From: Sarcocystis neurona
Lineage: Eukaryota; Apicomplexa; Conoidasida; Eucoccidiorida; Sarcocystidae
Direction of reading: 5' to 3'
Length of the DNA stretch: 64,000 nucleotides
Assembly: GCA_000727475.1 (NCBI GenBank)
Contig: KL647290.1
Coordinates: 3,483,373 to 3,547,372 of the forward strand
In this document: positions 1 to 12,560 of the stretch, piece by piece
Layout of the letters: each line of letters begins with the position of its first letter
Numbering within the stretch: position 1 is the stretch's first letter
Made by a program: the position numbers and the translations under genes
The notes under the pieces: model-generated
Database searches by the model: none
The model's input: the letters and a program-made list of their open reading frames with translations, nothing else
Told to the model about the DNA's origin: nothing

Positions 1-3000
1 CTGCTTTTCGTCGGCAACTTCATTTTCCTTTCCTTTTGCCTTCCGCTGCTTTCTGCTCTTCGCTGGTGCGGTCTGAAAAGCTGTTCAGCTCGGGCTACGA
101 TATGTTTCTGCTGTACGACGAGAGCCGCCTGTGCTGGTTCAACCCGGTCTCTACCGAAGATGCTTCCAGCTTTCGTTTGATCGGCATTATTTTCGGACTT
201 GCTATTTACAACGGCATTCTTCTCGACGTCCATTTTCCTCTCGTGATCTTCAAGAAATTGCTTTCCTGGCCCTCGTCTTCGCTAGAGGACCTCGAGGAGC
301 TGCAGCCTACTGTCGCCAGGTAGCAGCGCACGCGCCGTCTTTTTTTGCTCTCGCTCTGTCTCTGCGTCTCTCACGACATGAACATGCATGCACTGGTGAA
401 AAGACGCACTCACCCTCTTTCTCCGATTGTGTACGTGTCTGTGTGTGTGTGTGTATTTCTGAAGGTAAGGACTGTGTGTAGACGCATGCTGCTGCAGCTG
501 CATGCAAATCTTCCCGTGCACGTACGAACTTGGGTGTGGATCTGTGGCAGGACCCACGTAGGCGTAGATCTGTCTTTACACAGAGGTGTTTGCATGTGTA
601 TCCAAGTGCGAATATATATGTCCGTTTATATACGCGGACACGCATCTGTATACATGTATACATGCATATGCGTGTGTGCGTATGCATCTAGTAATGTACT
701 TCCATGTGGCGGTACGTATGGAAGATCATATATAGGTAGCTACACGTACACGAAAACACACGTGTGTTTGCCTATATGTGTACACGTGTGGGAATTCAGG
801 TGGCATTTTGGAAGGAGCTTCACTCTTTGAGAAGTCGACGAAGACTCTGGTCTCTCTCACTTGCTATACACATGCATGTGTGCATGAATAAATGGACTTT
901 ATACGCATATACGTATGCATACACGCTTATACATACACCCACACGTATTCATCTACACGCGTACATGCCTGCATACGTACGTGCGTTTACATGCGTGTGC
1001 ATGTGATGTGTACATACTTGTATGCATGCGTACGTATCCGCGTACATACGTGGGCGCGTATATATACACACACGTATACATGCATGCATATATGCATAGA
1101 TACATAGACACACGTGCGCACCCACACGCATGCAAAGACGCGCATTATACAAATAAGCATACGTACACATGTGTCTATGTATGCATACGCATATGGATAC
1201 GTGGGGTGATCAAGGCGTCTGCGCTGGCAGGTGAAGAGATGCCCGCACGTGTTTGTGCAGGCTTTAGACGGGTATGTACATATGTAGGCAATTTCTATGT
1301 GGATGCCGTTATTGGCTTCGCCCTTCTTCAGGGTTAGCTAGGGAGTGAAGGCACCAGCGTTGATGTGAAGGCGGATGCACACGCCTGTGTGTAGTGTACG
1401 CGTGCGCGTACCTGTGTCTCCCTTTTTCTGTATTCGTACATTTATATACAATTATTAATATGTAGGCAGGAAGGCCCCTCGGAACTGGAAACCGTCTCGA
1501 AGGCTGTGGCGCTGGAAGCGCTTGCATTCTGCCGCCATCTTTCACAGAAATGCACGTGTGTGTGAACGTAGGAGGAGTGCGCGTAGGTACGCGTATACAT
1601 ATATATATATATATATCGTTGTATTGTCGTGTCTGTGTCTGTATGCACTGTTGCATGTGGTGCACGTTCCTTGAGGGTTGCTGCTGCTCTTGCTGCGGCG
1701 TTTGCTCTTGCCGCATTTGCTCTTGCTGTGGGCGCCGCCGCTGCAGGAATCTGAGTGCGCTACTTTGCCTCTAGCCATTCAGAAATACGCAGGCACGGGT
1801 CTGCTCTTCTGCGGCCGCACGCGTGTGTTCCCGCTGCGCCTGCGGGTGCGACTGCTGCTGGTCCTCTTGCAGTGACAGCTGCTGCTGCTGCTGACGATGC
1901 TCCTGCTGTGGCGGCTACCGCAGACGTTGCTTGGCTGCTGGCTCGAGTGCTGCTGCTGCTGGTGGTTGTCGACCCGTGAGTGCAATTGCTGCTGCTGTTG
2001 CTCGCGCTCTGACCGGGGTGCCTGCTGGCGGGGCTCTTGGCGTGGCAACTACTGCGGCTTGGGCTGCGACAGACACTGCTGCTGCCGCACCTGCTGCTGC
2101 GGCAGTTGCTGCAGCCACTCTAGCCGCTGTTGCTGTTGCCACTCTTGCCGTCGGTGCTCGTGCAATGGGTGTTGCTGCTGCTGGGGTGCTCGTGCTGCTG
2201 GTGGTGTTGCAGGAGCCTGCGTGGGTTGCTCACAGCGAGCGCAGCTGACTTGAAGGCGATGGAACTGACGTTTTCGATTGAGCTGGATCGCTACGGCGAA
2301 CGCGTCGACGTGCCTCTTAGCGACAAATATCCTCCTCAACAGCCTGTCACTGTAGACAACTGGTATGCGTCCTGCTGCTGTTGTTGTTGCCCCTCCGGCT
2401 CATTCGCGGAGTACCTCTGCTGCTGCCGTTCTGCTCGCGGAGAGACACAAGACGCTGCTGCTGCTGTCCCTGTTCAGTCCTCAACGTGTTTCTTCCGCAG
2501 CTGCCGCTCCGACGCAAGATGCTGCCGCTGATGTTGCTCTCTCTCGTTCAAGACATACCGCTGCTGCTCACCGGCACCAGATGCAGCTACGTCAATACAG
2601 CCTCACGTGCTGCACTTTCTTGTCTGCGGAGATGACAGATTTGCCGCCCTGAGGACGCACGTCCTTCACATACGTCCCTGTGCGTTTCTCTGTCTCTACG
2701 AATATGCATGTAGATATGTAAACACGTGTGTGGCAGCATGTCAATATGTGTAAATGTGCACGTATACGAATCCCGACGTACGTGCACACATGTAAGTGTG
2801 GAGGTTCGCGTCACGCACGAGCGGTCCTGTTTTTGACGTCTGCATGCACTTGCAAACTAACGTGTCTTTCCCTCTTTGTGTGTACCTCCGCGCCTGTGAA
2901 ATATGTGTATACAGATCTGATATAGACGGACGTGCAAGGTGCGTGTCCGCGACGACGTGTGTCCATGCTTTGATTGACCTGCCGGTGAATGCACTCGTCT

Positions 3001-6000
3001 GAGAGTCCCGGCCGCGTCCCGTTTTCATCGCCTTCTTTGTCACCTCTTTTTTCTCTTTTGCTCTCTCTTCTGTCAATGCTGATGACGACCCCGGTCTGTA
3101 TCTTCCCTCTTCTATCGTCTACTCGTCTTAGCCGGTTTCCGGAGGCACTGGAAAGGATGTTGATGCGTATGCGTCCCTGGCGTTACCTCCGTCTTGAAGC
3201 TGCTGCAGGTGGAAATACAGGTCCTTCTGTGCTGTTTAACTTTTGCCCCGCTACTTCAACTCTTCTCACGTTTTCCTTGTTTGTTGGTTTGCTTCCTTTC
3301 TGTTCCTGCTGTTGTTGTGCGTAACGTGCGTGAGTTGTGTGTTGTTTGGCCTGCGTCACCGTCTGTGGGGCTTCTCCGGTCTTCCTCTCTTCTTTCAAAT
3401 TTTCCTCTCTTGCGCGTGTCTTCCTTTTCCTTCTTTTCGTGTCGTGTTCCTTCCGGCTGGCGTGCGGCTTTGCGCCAAGTGTGGACGTTGATTTCGTTGC
3501 AACCGACACTTTTTCAAAACTCGTGAGTCTTTTGTATGGCAGGTCTCCCGTCTCTCTTCATATCTCTACCTCAAAGGACGTGTGTCATAGAACGACCCAA
3601 AGAGTGCCGTATTTACGCATCCTGTGTCCCGACTTTCTTTCGAATGCACCTGGTATATTTGTCTTTCTGTGGCTCATCTGCGTAAGGCAGTTTCGCTGCT
3701 CTATGCGTGAAAAGAGAGTAGAGAAGGCGCTGCTTGCTCCGAGGCAAATGAGATAACGTGGCACCGTACGTGTGCCTCTCCTGCAGTGCGCACTGCGTAG
3801 AGACGTTCACCTGGTCAGAACGAAGTAGACACCTCGTTGCGTTTGTCTCAGTTTTCGTAGGATTCCTCTTTCTCCTTTCCGTCGTCGTCTTCTTCCCGAG
3901 CATCTGCCAATAGATATACTGCTGTGGGTGACCGCGTGCAGATGTCCCCTTGGCTGGCTCCATGTTCACTCCCTCTTTGTGTCCCCCTTTTATCGTCGTG
4001 CCTTCTCCATGTGTGCCCAGCGTATATACGGACGTAGCTGTGTTTGTGCATGTGTGTGGGTGGGTGCGTGTGTGTGTGCGTAGCTCTCTCTGCGGTCTCT
4101 CCCAGTCTCCATGTATATTACCTTCGTATCAGGCAGAGAGTTTGCATGTGAAAATATGCGTATATGTGTATGTATTTCCGCGTGTGTGTACCGGTCTTGT
4201 GCATACGTGTGTGTGTATGAATGTGTTCGTGTGCACACGCGAGCTTATATGGATGAGTCGGTGTCGTTCTGTTTTCTTCTCCGCGTCGACAGCGCGGACT
4301 ACGTATCGGCGTACGTCGACTTTGTTTTGAACAAGGCAGTGGCAGATCCGTACCGACACTTTCACGAAGGGTTTCACCGTTGCGTTGACGCCTACACCAT
4401 TTCTCTCTTTCGACCCGAGGAACTGCAGCAGGTTATTCTCGGCAGCGACGAGCAGCTCAACTTCGAAAGTCTCCAGTCTGTAAGAGCTGCACGGATCATC
4501 CGTTGCACGTCACGAAGTATATACGCTCATCTGAAAAAGTGGACGAATGCAAAACATATCGAAATTTGGATGTGGAGAAGTGTGCCGACATCGAAACTGC
4601 ACATACGGGGGACCCTGGGGTAAAAGTCCAAACATGTATAACTGTCTGCTGTTACACGCACGTAGACAATAATATATATATATATATCGACGCGCCCATA
4701 TGGAATGCCGAGGCAGCTCGTGTGGGTTGTGAATAGACAGTCGTGATACGAATGTATACCAGTATACGTGTGAGTAATTTCAATGGTGGCGTGTGTGTGT
4801 GGGGCATCTGCGTATAGCGTGGAAGAACTATGGACAGAGATATATCGCGCACAGTGTGCACAAGTCGAGGCCGCCGCAGACGCATTCAAAAATTGTACGC
4901 AGCTGATCGAGACAGCCATTAAAATGTCCTTCTTCTCTTCTTGTACCTGTATCTGTACATATATCTGTATACATGTATATATACATATATATATGTGTAT
5001 AAAGGTGTGTGCAGATGGGTTATTACGCATATATACATATATGCATATATATCTATATAATGTACATACGGTTGTCAATGTTGGGGGTATTTGGAAGTGG
5101 TAGGTGGCCTCCAGATGCGGAGAATTTCAAACCGACATAGTCGCGTAGTTGTGTGTGCGGTAAAGGTACTTATCCAAATACATATGTGTATGTGTACGTG
5201 CCGATGTATGTGTTTGATGCGTCGGTGTATATCTGCCTTGTACGTGCTGTAGAGGATAACTCCTAGACCTGTTTCTTACACATCGAGTTTGTGCACGCAA
5301 GGCCACGCTCTTTTCTATGCAAACACGTAATATATATATACAGATGTATTTGCATGCGTGTACGTCCTCGTGTACGCATCTGAGTCGCTTGGTGGTGCTG
5401 CTACGCTGCGACATTCCAACACAGGGCACACTCTACCAGGATGGATTTACTGCGGAGTCGGAGACGGTGAAGGCTTTCTGGGAGGTGGCGCACGCCCTTA
5501 GCAGCGAGCAGAAAAAGAAGCTTCTCATGTTTGTGACAGGTGTGGCACACGCCAAATGCAGTTCTCTCTCTATATGTGTGCATGTGCTTTGTATGTCCGC
5601 GTACGTGTATGTGTGTGTCTGCATCCACGCATATCGATACACAAATGCGTGTGATGCGCAGGCCGCATGTATGCGTTGCATTCTCACCATGTTAGCTGCA
5701 GTAGCTTGATGACTGAGGCGCCTCTTCTCTCGATGTACAGCACACAGGTGTTGGCATCTGTACGCACGTACCTATTATGCATGTGTGTGTGTTATACCGA
5801 TCTATCTAGAGAGGAATGTAGGTATATGTGTGTGAAGCAAACAGCAGACGTTGTTAGGTCCGTTGAACAGCATACGAGCTACAAAACACTTCTGCAACTC
5901 TCCTCTCCTCCAGCATGATGACCCGTTAAACTTTGTGCTGTGCGTAACTACAGACATGTGCACTTGTAACGCCGGGAATGCAGGCGCAGCTATACACCAC

Positions 6001-8326
6001 ATATTTACTCATGTACCGGTGCATGCATGTGTAAAACTTAGAATATATAGAAGTGTGTGTATGTATTCAGCCGTTTGTGTAGAAGCAAACACGAAAAAGT
6101 CTGCAAATGCAGAGACGTGTACACACATGCATATATACATATATCGAATTATATAAATACATACATTCGAATGCGTGCATATATGTGTGGGTATCATTAT
6201 ACATACAGCAGGAGACTGAGGAAGCAGTGATTCTAAGTTTGACTACTGAGCGGCATCAGAGGCGACTTGCCGAAGTTAAACGTATTTTACAGGTACACTT
6301 GCTTGTGCGTCGGTACGTGTGTTTGACATCTTTCGCTCTCTCTATATACAGCCATACGTTTATGGCTGTGTAGTTGTACATGTGTCCCCATACGAACACT
6401 CGCGTGTTAACATATTTGCACGTATATGTGTATATGTGTACATGTATATCCATAAATATATGTATATAATGTGTGCATATATGTGTGTAATATACTATAT
6501 TACATTATGCGCGTATCTACATTATATATATATGTATATGCGTGTCTCTGTGCAGTCACATATATGAGTATACGTGTCGACACCAGTATGTTTACGCGCA
6601 TGTATATTTGTGCATATAAACGAAGAATATATACGCACACGTGGACCACCACGTGTGGTCGAGCGTACGCCTGCCCCGTGGACCCCTGTGTCCAGTCGCG
6701 TATTGCTACAAATGCAGCTATAGACGTCTGTCTGTTTATGTACGTATACACGTACGGACCAACATTCCGCGTGTGTACCTTCTTGGAACATGTATGTAAG
6801 ATGTACTAGATGGAAAAGTTGACTGTGAGCTTGCGCGAGTGTCAGCTCGGATTTCCATGTGTACAAACACGTGGGTCTGCGAATTGCGCATCTGCGTTGC
6901 TCTACAGGCTCTGATCGGGTGCCCATTAAAGGCCTCGCTAGTCTTCGGCTTATAATCGGGCGCAACGGAGCCGATTCTGACAGGTGCAGCTCTCTCCTCT
7001 ACACCAGGATGCAGATAAGATTTCTGTTGCTGCGACAAAAAGCACGCATGTCCACTCACTGACCCACCCACACATACACACACACGTATATGCCCGCAGT
7101 TGTACAAGTATGAATACATACCTGTGTGAGTAAGTATCGTGTGTGCGAAGGAGAAGGAGTGGCTGAGCGTGTGAGCGTATGTGTGCACACATTTTTCAGT
7201 CGTGGGAGCTGCAGTTCTGCAAGTCTGCAGTGCCTTCTCGCGAACGTACGTGTGCAGAGAGGCTTCTTACTGCTCCGGAGTAGTAGCACTAGTAGTAGCG
7301 TGCTGTCTCCCGCTCGATACGTATGTATAACACAGAGATGTGGTCATGAAGAGCGTGTAGAGGAGTAATTCTACTACATGAGTACTGCATTTGTGTCTGT
7401 GACACATGTCTTCAAGCGACATGTGTCTGCTACGGCGGTGCAACGTGCGCGTGTGCACGTGCTATCGCTGTTCGGGCGCTTAGGAAATGCCGGTGTAGTG
7501 TGCCGCTCCGGCAACAAGGTGATTGCAGAGACGCTCTGCAGTGTATACATAGTCATGTACGCACACATATATGTGTGGATATTCTCATTCCGTAGACGTA
7601 AAGATGTCTTCTCGCTGTCGCTGTCCATGCATATATATATGTATGTATTCAAGTCCGTCACGGAGGTGGTGTCGACCATCTGTACTTGCTCATCAAATTG
7701 TATAAGACAGCGCTCTTTTTAAACGTTTCTTTATCAATATTTCTCTGCGTATGTGTATTCTTGTGTGCTCCTGCTTGGCCTGTGGCAGCCAGTGCGATTC
7801 GGAAGTTTCATCTGCATAGTCGACCTCTGGCGTATATGCGTGTGTATCTGTATATATATATATATGTATTGATATATACCAAACACGTCTGTCTCTCTCT
7901 ATATAATCATATATATACGTACTGTATACCGTATGGACGTGCAGGTAAGTACGTGTGTGGGTGTTTGTGGGACGGGGCTGGATGCACAGCTCCTTCACGT
8001 GAGTGTGCGGCCAGGTAGAGCTCGATGCAACATGTTGTAGTACCCGTCTACAGGTGGTGCGGTGCGTGCAGCCTTTTTCTTCGTCTCATTGTACCTGCTT
8101 CTCTGCTGCTCATTCTCATCCCTCTCCATATATATATATATATATATATGTACCTCCCTCTGTAGCTATGTGCAGCAGTGACTTCATGCGGCTTGATGCG
8201 TGCAGGCTCCCTACCGCTCACACGTGCTTCAACTTCTTGCTGCTGCCAGATTACAAGAAAAAGGAGAAACTCGATCGTCTCTTAAAAATTGCGATAGAGA
8301 ACTGCAAGGGCTTTGGGTTGCGCTAA
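1..8326 (+). CDS. HECT-type E3 ubiquitin ligase, UBE3A-like, C-terminal catalytic domain (5' partial)
   Basis: A HECT ligase accepts ubiquitin from an E2 on a catalytic cysteine and passes it to substrate lysines. Proposed exons: about 36 (or 81)-319, 2213-2362, 4293-4479, 5425-5539, 6908-6983, 8206-8326, stop TAA 8324-8326. All junctions are GT-AG and phases agree throughout. Visible HECT landmarks in order: [14 protein letters not shown] and LDVHFP (exon 1), [12 protein letters not shown] and LFRPEEL (exon 3), [13 protein letters not shown] (exon 4), [10 protein letters not shown] (exon 5), [16 protein letters not shown] with the catalytic Cys codon at 8225-8227, and C-terminal KGFGLR (exon 6). 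The order and spacing follow the UBE3A HECT domain closely; the N-terminal part lies left of the window. The first exon may start at 81 after a pyrimidine-rich intron end, or may reach the window edge because LVRSEKLF also fits the family. Introns are 0.95-1.93 kb, TG-rich on the sense strand. Confidence 0.88.
1675..2600 (+). repeat. CTG/GCT-rich degenerate triplet tract in HECT introns 1 and 2
   Basis: A degenerate GCTGCT(G/T)TTGCT tract fills the last 540 bases of intron 1, runs up to the acceptor AG at 2211-2212, and resumes after the donor at 2363. The 150-base exon 2213-2362 sits in the middle and reads cleanly. The tract is open in several frames and yields spurious Leu-, Ala- and Cys-rich frames, none of which I accept as genes. 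Confidence 0.75.
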
Positions 8327-9353
8327 CTTTGAGCTTTCGGCATGTATGCGGGTAGTAGGCATCACGGAGCAGAGAAACAGCAGAGCGTGCTGCACGACTC
8401 CTAGCGACCTGCTTCATGTCGTACGCGCCCTTGCAGGTCCTCCAGGAGCTCGCAGCGTGCGTAGCCTTCACTTAGTATATCAGTTGGAGTGTCGTATGTT
8501 ACCAGGAAGAATGGAAGCGTGGGCTGCTTACGTGTAGGCAAAACACGTTCTACCCCTGTTCTCGGACAGCGGGTTGCTCTGTCACGTCTGTTCAGGTGAA
8601 ACACTTCGCTTTGTATTCGGTATTGTACACTACTGCCGCGGTTGCGCGCCGCCTGTATCCAGCTGTAGGCGGAGCTTTTTTGTATTTGGGACCCACTTAT
8701 TTTCTTGTGTTTACTTCCTTTCCGTGTAGCCGAAAAAAAGCTGTCTGGACTTAAGAATGTAGTACTTTGACTGTGACAGAGATAGTAGGCGCTGCCGTAT
8801 ATCTGGGTGTGTTGTAGGCACTGCCTTGTAATCAGGTAGTAGACGTCGGCGTGTTTTCAGGTGTTGTGCAGTACTGCGGTCGTGTTTCACTTCAAAGTCG
8901 CCTTATCTACCACCCGATGTTTTTTGTACGGGGAACTCCACATGTGTTAGTTCAGCAGGCGAAGGACTCCCCCGTGGCCACGCTCCTCGCTACCATCTCT
9001 GGTCAGGTCTTACCCACGGGATGTATAGACACCCGTTCCGGCTGCTGGGAGGCTTTCAGAATTTGGTCGAGTGCATCGGCTGTAGGTTTAGTTGGAGTCT
9101 GCGCCACACGTGATTCTTTGCTTCACGGGGCTTTGAGCGGGGGTGCTGGACACGGTCCTCCATATGTCTATCAGTAGGCATCACCTTTTCTACGGCTACG
9201 ACACAACGCCCCCTGGTGGTAGTAGCACTCGCCGTCCGTCGCACATCAGATGTGTATACATGTGTATTTGCGTGCGTTTGAACGTCCAGAAGGGGACAAC
9301 GAAGGCATTAGAGGACGTACGTGGGTAGAATTATTCGTGCTTATTTCGCGTGC

Positions 9354-9354
9354 G

Positions 9355-9391
<37 letters not shown>
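9354..9391. repeat. (TA)n(GA)n compound microsatellite
   Basis: An uninterrupted TA run of about 22 bases is followed directly by a GA run of about 16 bases. It is one of many TA tracts in the window (others near 8131, 16186, 22240, 36878, 41597 and 43739). Confidence 0.85.
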
Positions 9392-9392
<1 letters not shown>

Positions 9393-11238
9393 CAGGGAGA
9401 TAGAGCGAGAGCGCAACGCACACGCAGAAAATACTCTGACTGTTTACAGTGTGGGCACACGGATACGACAACGAGTGCGGACATCCCTCGTGTACCGCTG
9501 TTCGACCTGTTCGATGTGTGTGTATGTATATGTGTGTGTGTGTGTGTGCGTATCTGTGTCCGTGTCTGTGTACGTCTGTGTGTGCATGTGTGAGCTGGCG
9601 ACGGACACTTACATCGCCTTAGCCACGGAACGAAAAAGTGGGCGTGACACAGGGTGCTTTGTGCACAGGGTGTTATCGCAGTGGCGGCACGTACACGGTC
9701 AAAGGTTGTAATTTACACAGAAGCCGCACTTCCTACGAGCTGCCAACACCTGGTAGATACGAGGCGTACGGTACGCATATAAACAGTCTCCTGTACGTAT
9801 ACAGGAGAGTTTAAAGGCACCGTGGAAGTGTCGCCTCTCTCAGGGATTTCCTCACACAGTGTCTTCTCACGCGAGCTGTGACCCGTTCCACCGATTGCGT
9901 GCGCTTATATTCGGTAGCGCGATATCCTCCGTGTCCGGGAAGACAGTGCAGCGCAGGTGATGCCTCTTTGATTGTGTGGAAAATGCACATATGAGCCCTC
10001 CGTTCTGTAGCGCAGTGCAGCAGGGGGTGGTGATTCTCTTCGTCCACGTCAGCAGAGGCAGCCGCAGCAGCGAGAGCTTGTCCCCTTTCACCTCGTGAAA
10101 ATATGAAGAGCCTGCCAATGAACAACTGTGCATCGTGGACGTGGTTAGTGTGCGCATGTGCTTGTGGAATACAGAGCATCCGTAGGCATACAGAAGCTCT
10201 TCCGAATCAGTGTGTGCAGTGAGAACGGCATGCGTTACGCCGACTGTTTCTTGGTTCTCCAGCGTAGTTGAGCTTCTATACTAGCGTATACACAGATGTG
10301 TGTTTACGTGCGGAAATAATCAGAAAGTGTGCTCACTTTTATTACCTGTAGTAGCCCTTTGTGGACCGGAGTCTCCATGTCTCCGTGGTACTTTTCCGGA
10401 GCTGTGTACGCTCGTCAACGTAGGCCCATATATACACATAATTGCACTTCAGATGTGTATGTATTGCATGTATATATGCACACAGTACAAATACGTAAAG
10501 AGTGTACGCATGCAGTCAACGGAAGGGCCTGCGTAAGTAGTGTGCATGGAGCCATCCCTTCACCGAGCAGGTGGTACTCCTGTGGAGGTGTTCGTTGTAG
10601 ATTCTGCGTTGGTGGTGCACAACGAGGGCAGCTATTCTCCCCGTGTACAAGACTGGCCACGAGGTGGGATTCCGAGGGGTACACTTTCTGGCAACTGCCA
10701 TGTGCCGGCAAAACAGGTGGTGTGGCCTGCATTGACACGAGAAATGTGAGAGGATCTCTCCGCTGCAGGTTTGTGTTTGTTCACTTTCAGTGACTGTAGC
10801 CGCAGGAATATGTATGACTCTGTGTGTACATCTGTGCGTAAGCATATGTCTCTCTTTCTAAGAGTCAGGTAAGGTGGATACGTACCGTTAGTCGGCATGA
10901 CGCGTGCGAACGGACGGATGCGTCACTTCGTGCCTGACACGCACGGGCTCCCGTAAGTAGGTAGATATAAGCAGATATGTGTACAGCGGCATAATACCGG
11001 GAAAAAGGGCTTTTCCGCTGCAGCTTTGACTACTGATGGTTTCCTCCCGATGCTGCTGTACCGCTGCTGCTTTTACCGCCGTTTCCGCTGTCAAAGGCTT
11101 CCATGGAGTGCGCGTCCATGAATCAAGTGTCAAACAGATGTGCGCATTGAGAGGACGGTACGCCACAAAAGAGCGGTACTTCTTGCAGGTGGCGGCAGTT
11201 CACAAATCACAACTGAAGAGGGGAGAAGCTCATTACTG

Positions 11239-11300
11239 CTATTACCACCGCTACTACTCAATCACTAATACTACTACTACTAATTCTACTCCTACTACGT
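11239..11300. repeat. Degenerate CTA/TAC triplet patch
   Basis: The plus strand reads as imperfect CTACTA/ATTACT triplets for about 60 bases. Weaker related triplets (GTTATT, ACTACTACT) continue to about 11760. It looks like a decayed trinucleotide repeat. Local open frames on both strands rich in Val, Ala and Thr probably follow from this composition. Confidence 0.55.
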
Positions 11301-12487
11301 AACAGCCATTGTTATCACCCACAGCAAGTGGTGCCACTGGTTTAGTAGTGCCGTGGCTTACTACTGGTGCTATTAGTAATAGATGGGGCTGGATGACTGT
11401 TGCCACTCCTGCTAGTTTCACTGCCAGCACAGGTACGGCTCTCACATGTAGTAATGATGTTAAGACAATTGATGCTATTGCTACCTTTGTCGGATTCTTT
11501 CCTTCGCACTCTGAGTGCCACATTTAGTGAAGCCGTGTACATCACTGGGGTGTGAGAGTGCTGTTATAGTTGGGCACAGTGATCCTTACTTTTTTCCTCT
11601 TTACGGCTTAAAGACAGCAGCTACTATCTTTTCTACTGGCACTACTACTTGCCCGATTGACTTGTTCTTCAACTGCTGTTCGTATCTTTGTTATTACCTC
11701 TGCGGGACTGCCGATAAAATCACTGCTGCTACAACCACTCTAAAAATACCAATGATCACGTAGTTACTTATAACGCTAGCTGTAGTAGTTCTTGGTGTGC
11801 CACTTCTCCCCCGTAACGCATTGGTCATTCGTTTCAGTACTACGTTGCACTTCTTTGTTATGAGCACTACTCTAAGGGGCAGCATTCGTTCGTTGCCGCA
11901 GTACGGGGCCCGTCTCGCGCAGTGTCGCCGCAGGGAAAGCAACAAATTCTACACGGTGATTCTCCCACTCTTCCAGCACGTGCTGAAAAGGTAGTCCTTG
12001 ACGGTTACCACAGTCCTGCGGCTACAATAAATACACCAACAACCGCCGCAGGGGTTCAGCGAAACGGTGCCAAATGCCTTGCAGTTGTGGGGCGTGTGCA
12101 GCAAACCTTTAGCAACAGTCGCGGCCCGTGTCGGTGCGTAGTCTACGAATGGGGAGAATGCTGTGTTCGTGTGTTGACAAAGGGTCCACAATGAGTACGC
12201 TGAAAGTGTGGTAACGAGGCAGCTATAATGAAGCAGCCAGTGGACAACATTACAAACACTCCATCAAACGCCGCTTGGCACACATGAGAGTCAAACGTCC
12301 TCTTTGTAGTGTCCTCAAGCGACAGTGGCATTAGGTAGTGGACACACATGTACACAGGACCGTCATAAGTTGAAGCGCATTATCACATGCGGTCACAGGT
12401 GGCAGTCCAAATATTGAAAGGGAGGCGGAGGTGAGTAGTAGTAGTGCACTCCGTTCTCGAGGAGGCGTAAGCAACACAGTGCGTCAC

Positions 12488-12560
12488 GCGAGCATGGTCT
12501 AGTGGCTATGACGCTCGCCTCACACGCGAGAGGTCCCGGGTTCGATCCCCGGTGCTCGTA
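12488..12560 (+). tRNA. tRNA-Val (anticodon CAC)
   Basis: A complete 73-base cloverleaf with no intron. The acceptor stem GCGAGCA pairs with TGCTCGT (one G.U at 1-72), and the discriminator is A at 12560. The D arm is GTC..GAC. The anticodon stem CTCGC/GCGAG encloses the 7-base loop CTCACAC, giving anticodon CAC, which reads GTG (Val). The T arm is CCGGG-TTCGATC-CCCGG and contains a canonical B box. CCA is not encoded, as expected in a eukaryotic nucleus. No strong T-run terminator follows; the nearest TTTT is near 12596. The gene stands alone between two convergent protein genes. Confidence 0.95.

Larger units (their letters stand above)
8327..12487. other. Region without a recognised gene, between the HECT gene and the tRNA
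   Basis: This stretch starts with the HECT 3' flank. I found no family motif and no chain of exons with matching phase. It holds TG-rich runs on the plus strand (about 9240-9600), a TA/GA microsatellite, and a TAC-type triplet patch near 11240. Open frames of 100-150 codons (8851-9177 plus, 9811-10179 minus, 10329-10793 plus) lack recognisable domains. The TG bias near 9.5 kb is like that of sense-strand introns, so a plus-strand transcript here is possible but unproven. Confidence 0.5.

Noticed and set aside
1897..2339. Long Cys-, Ala- and Leu-rich open frames on both strands around 1.9-2.3 kb
   Set aside because: They are readings of a degenerate CTG tract at the end of HECT intron 1; only 2213-2362 in one frame matches the HECT family.
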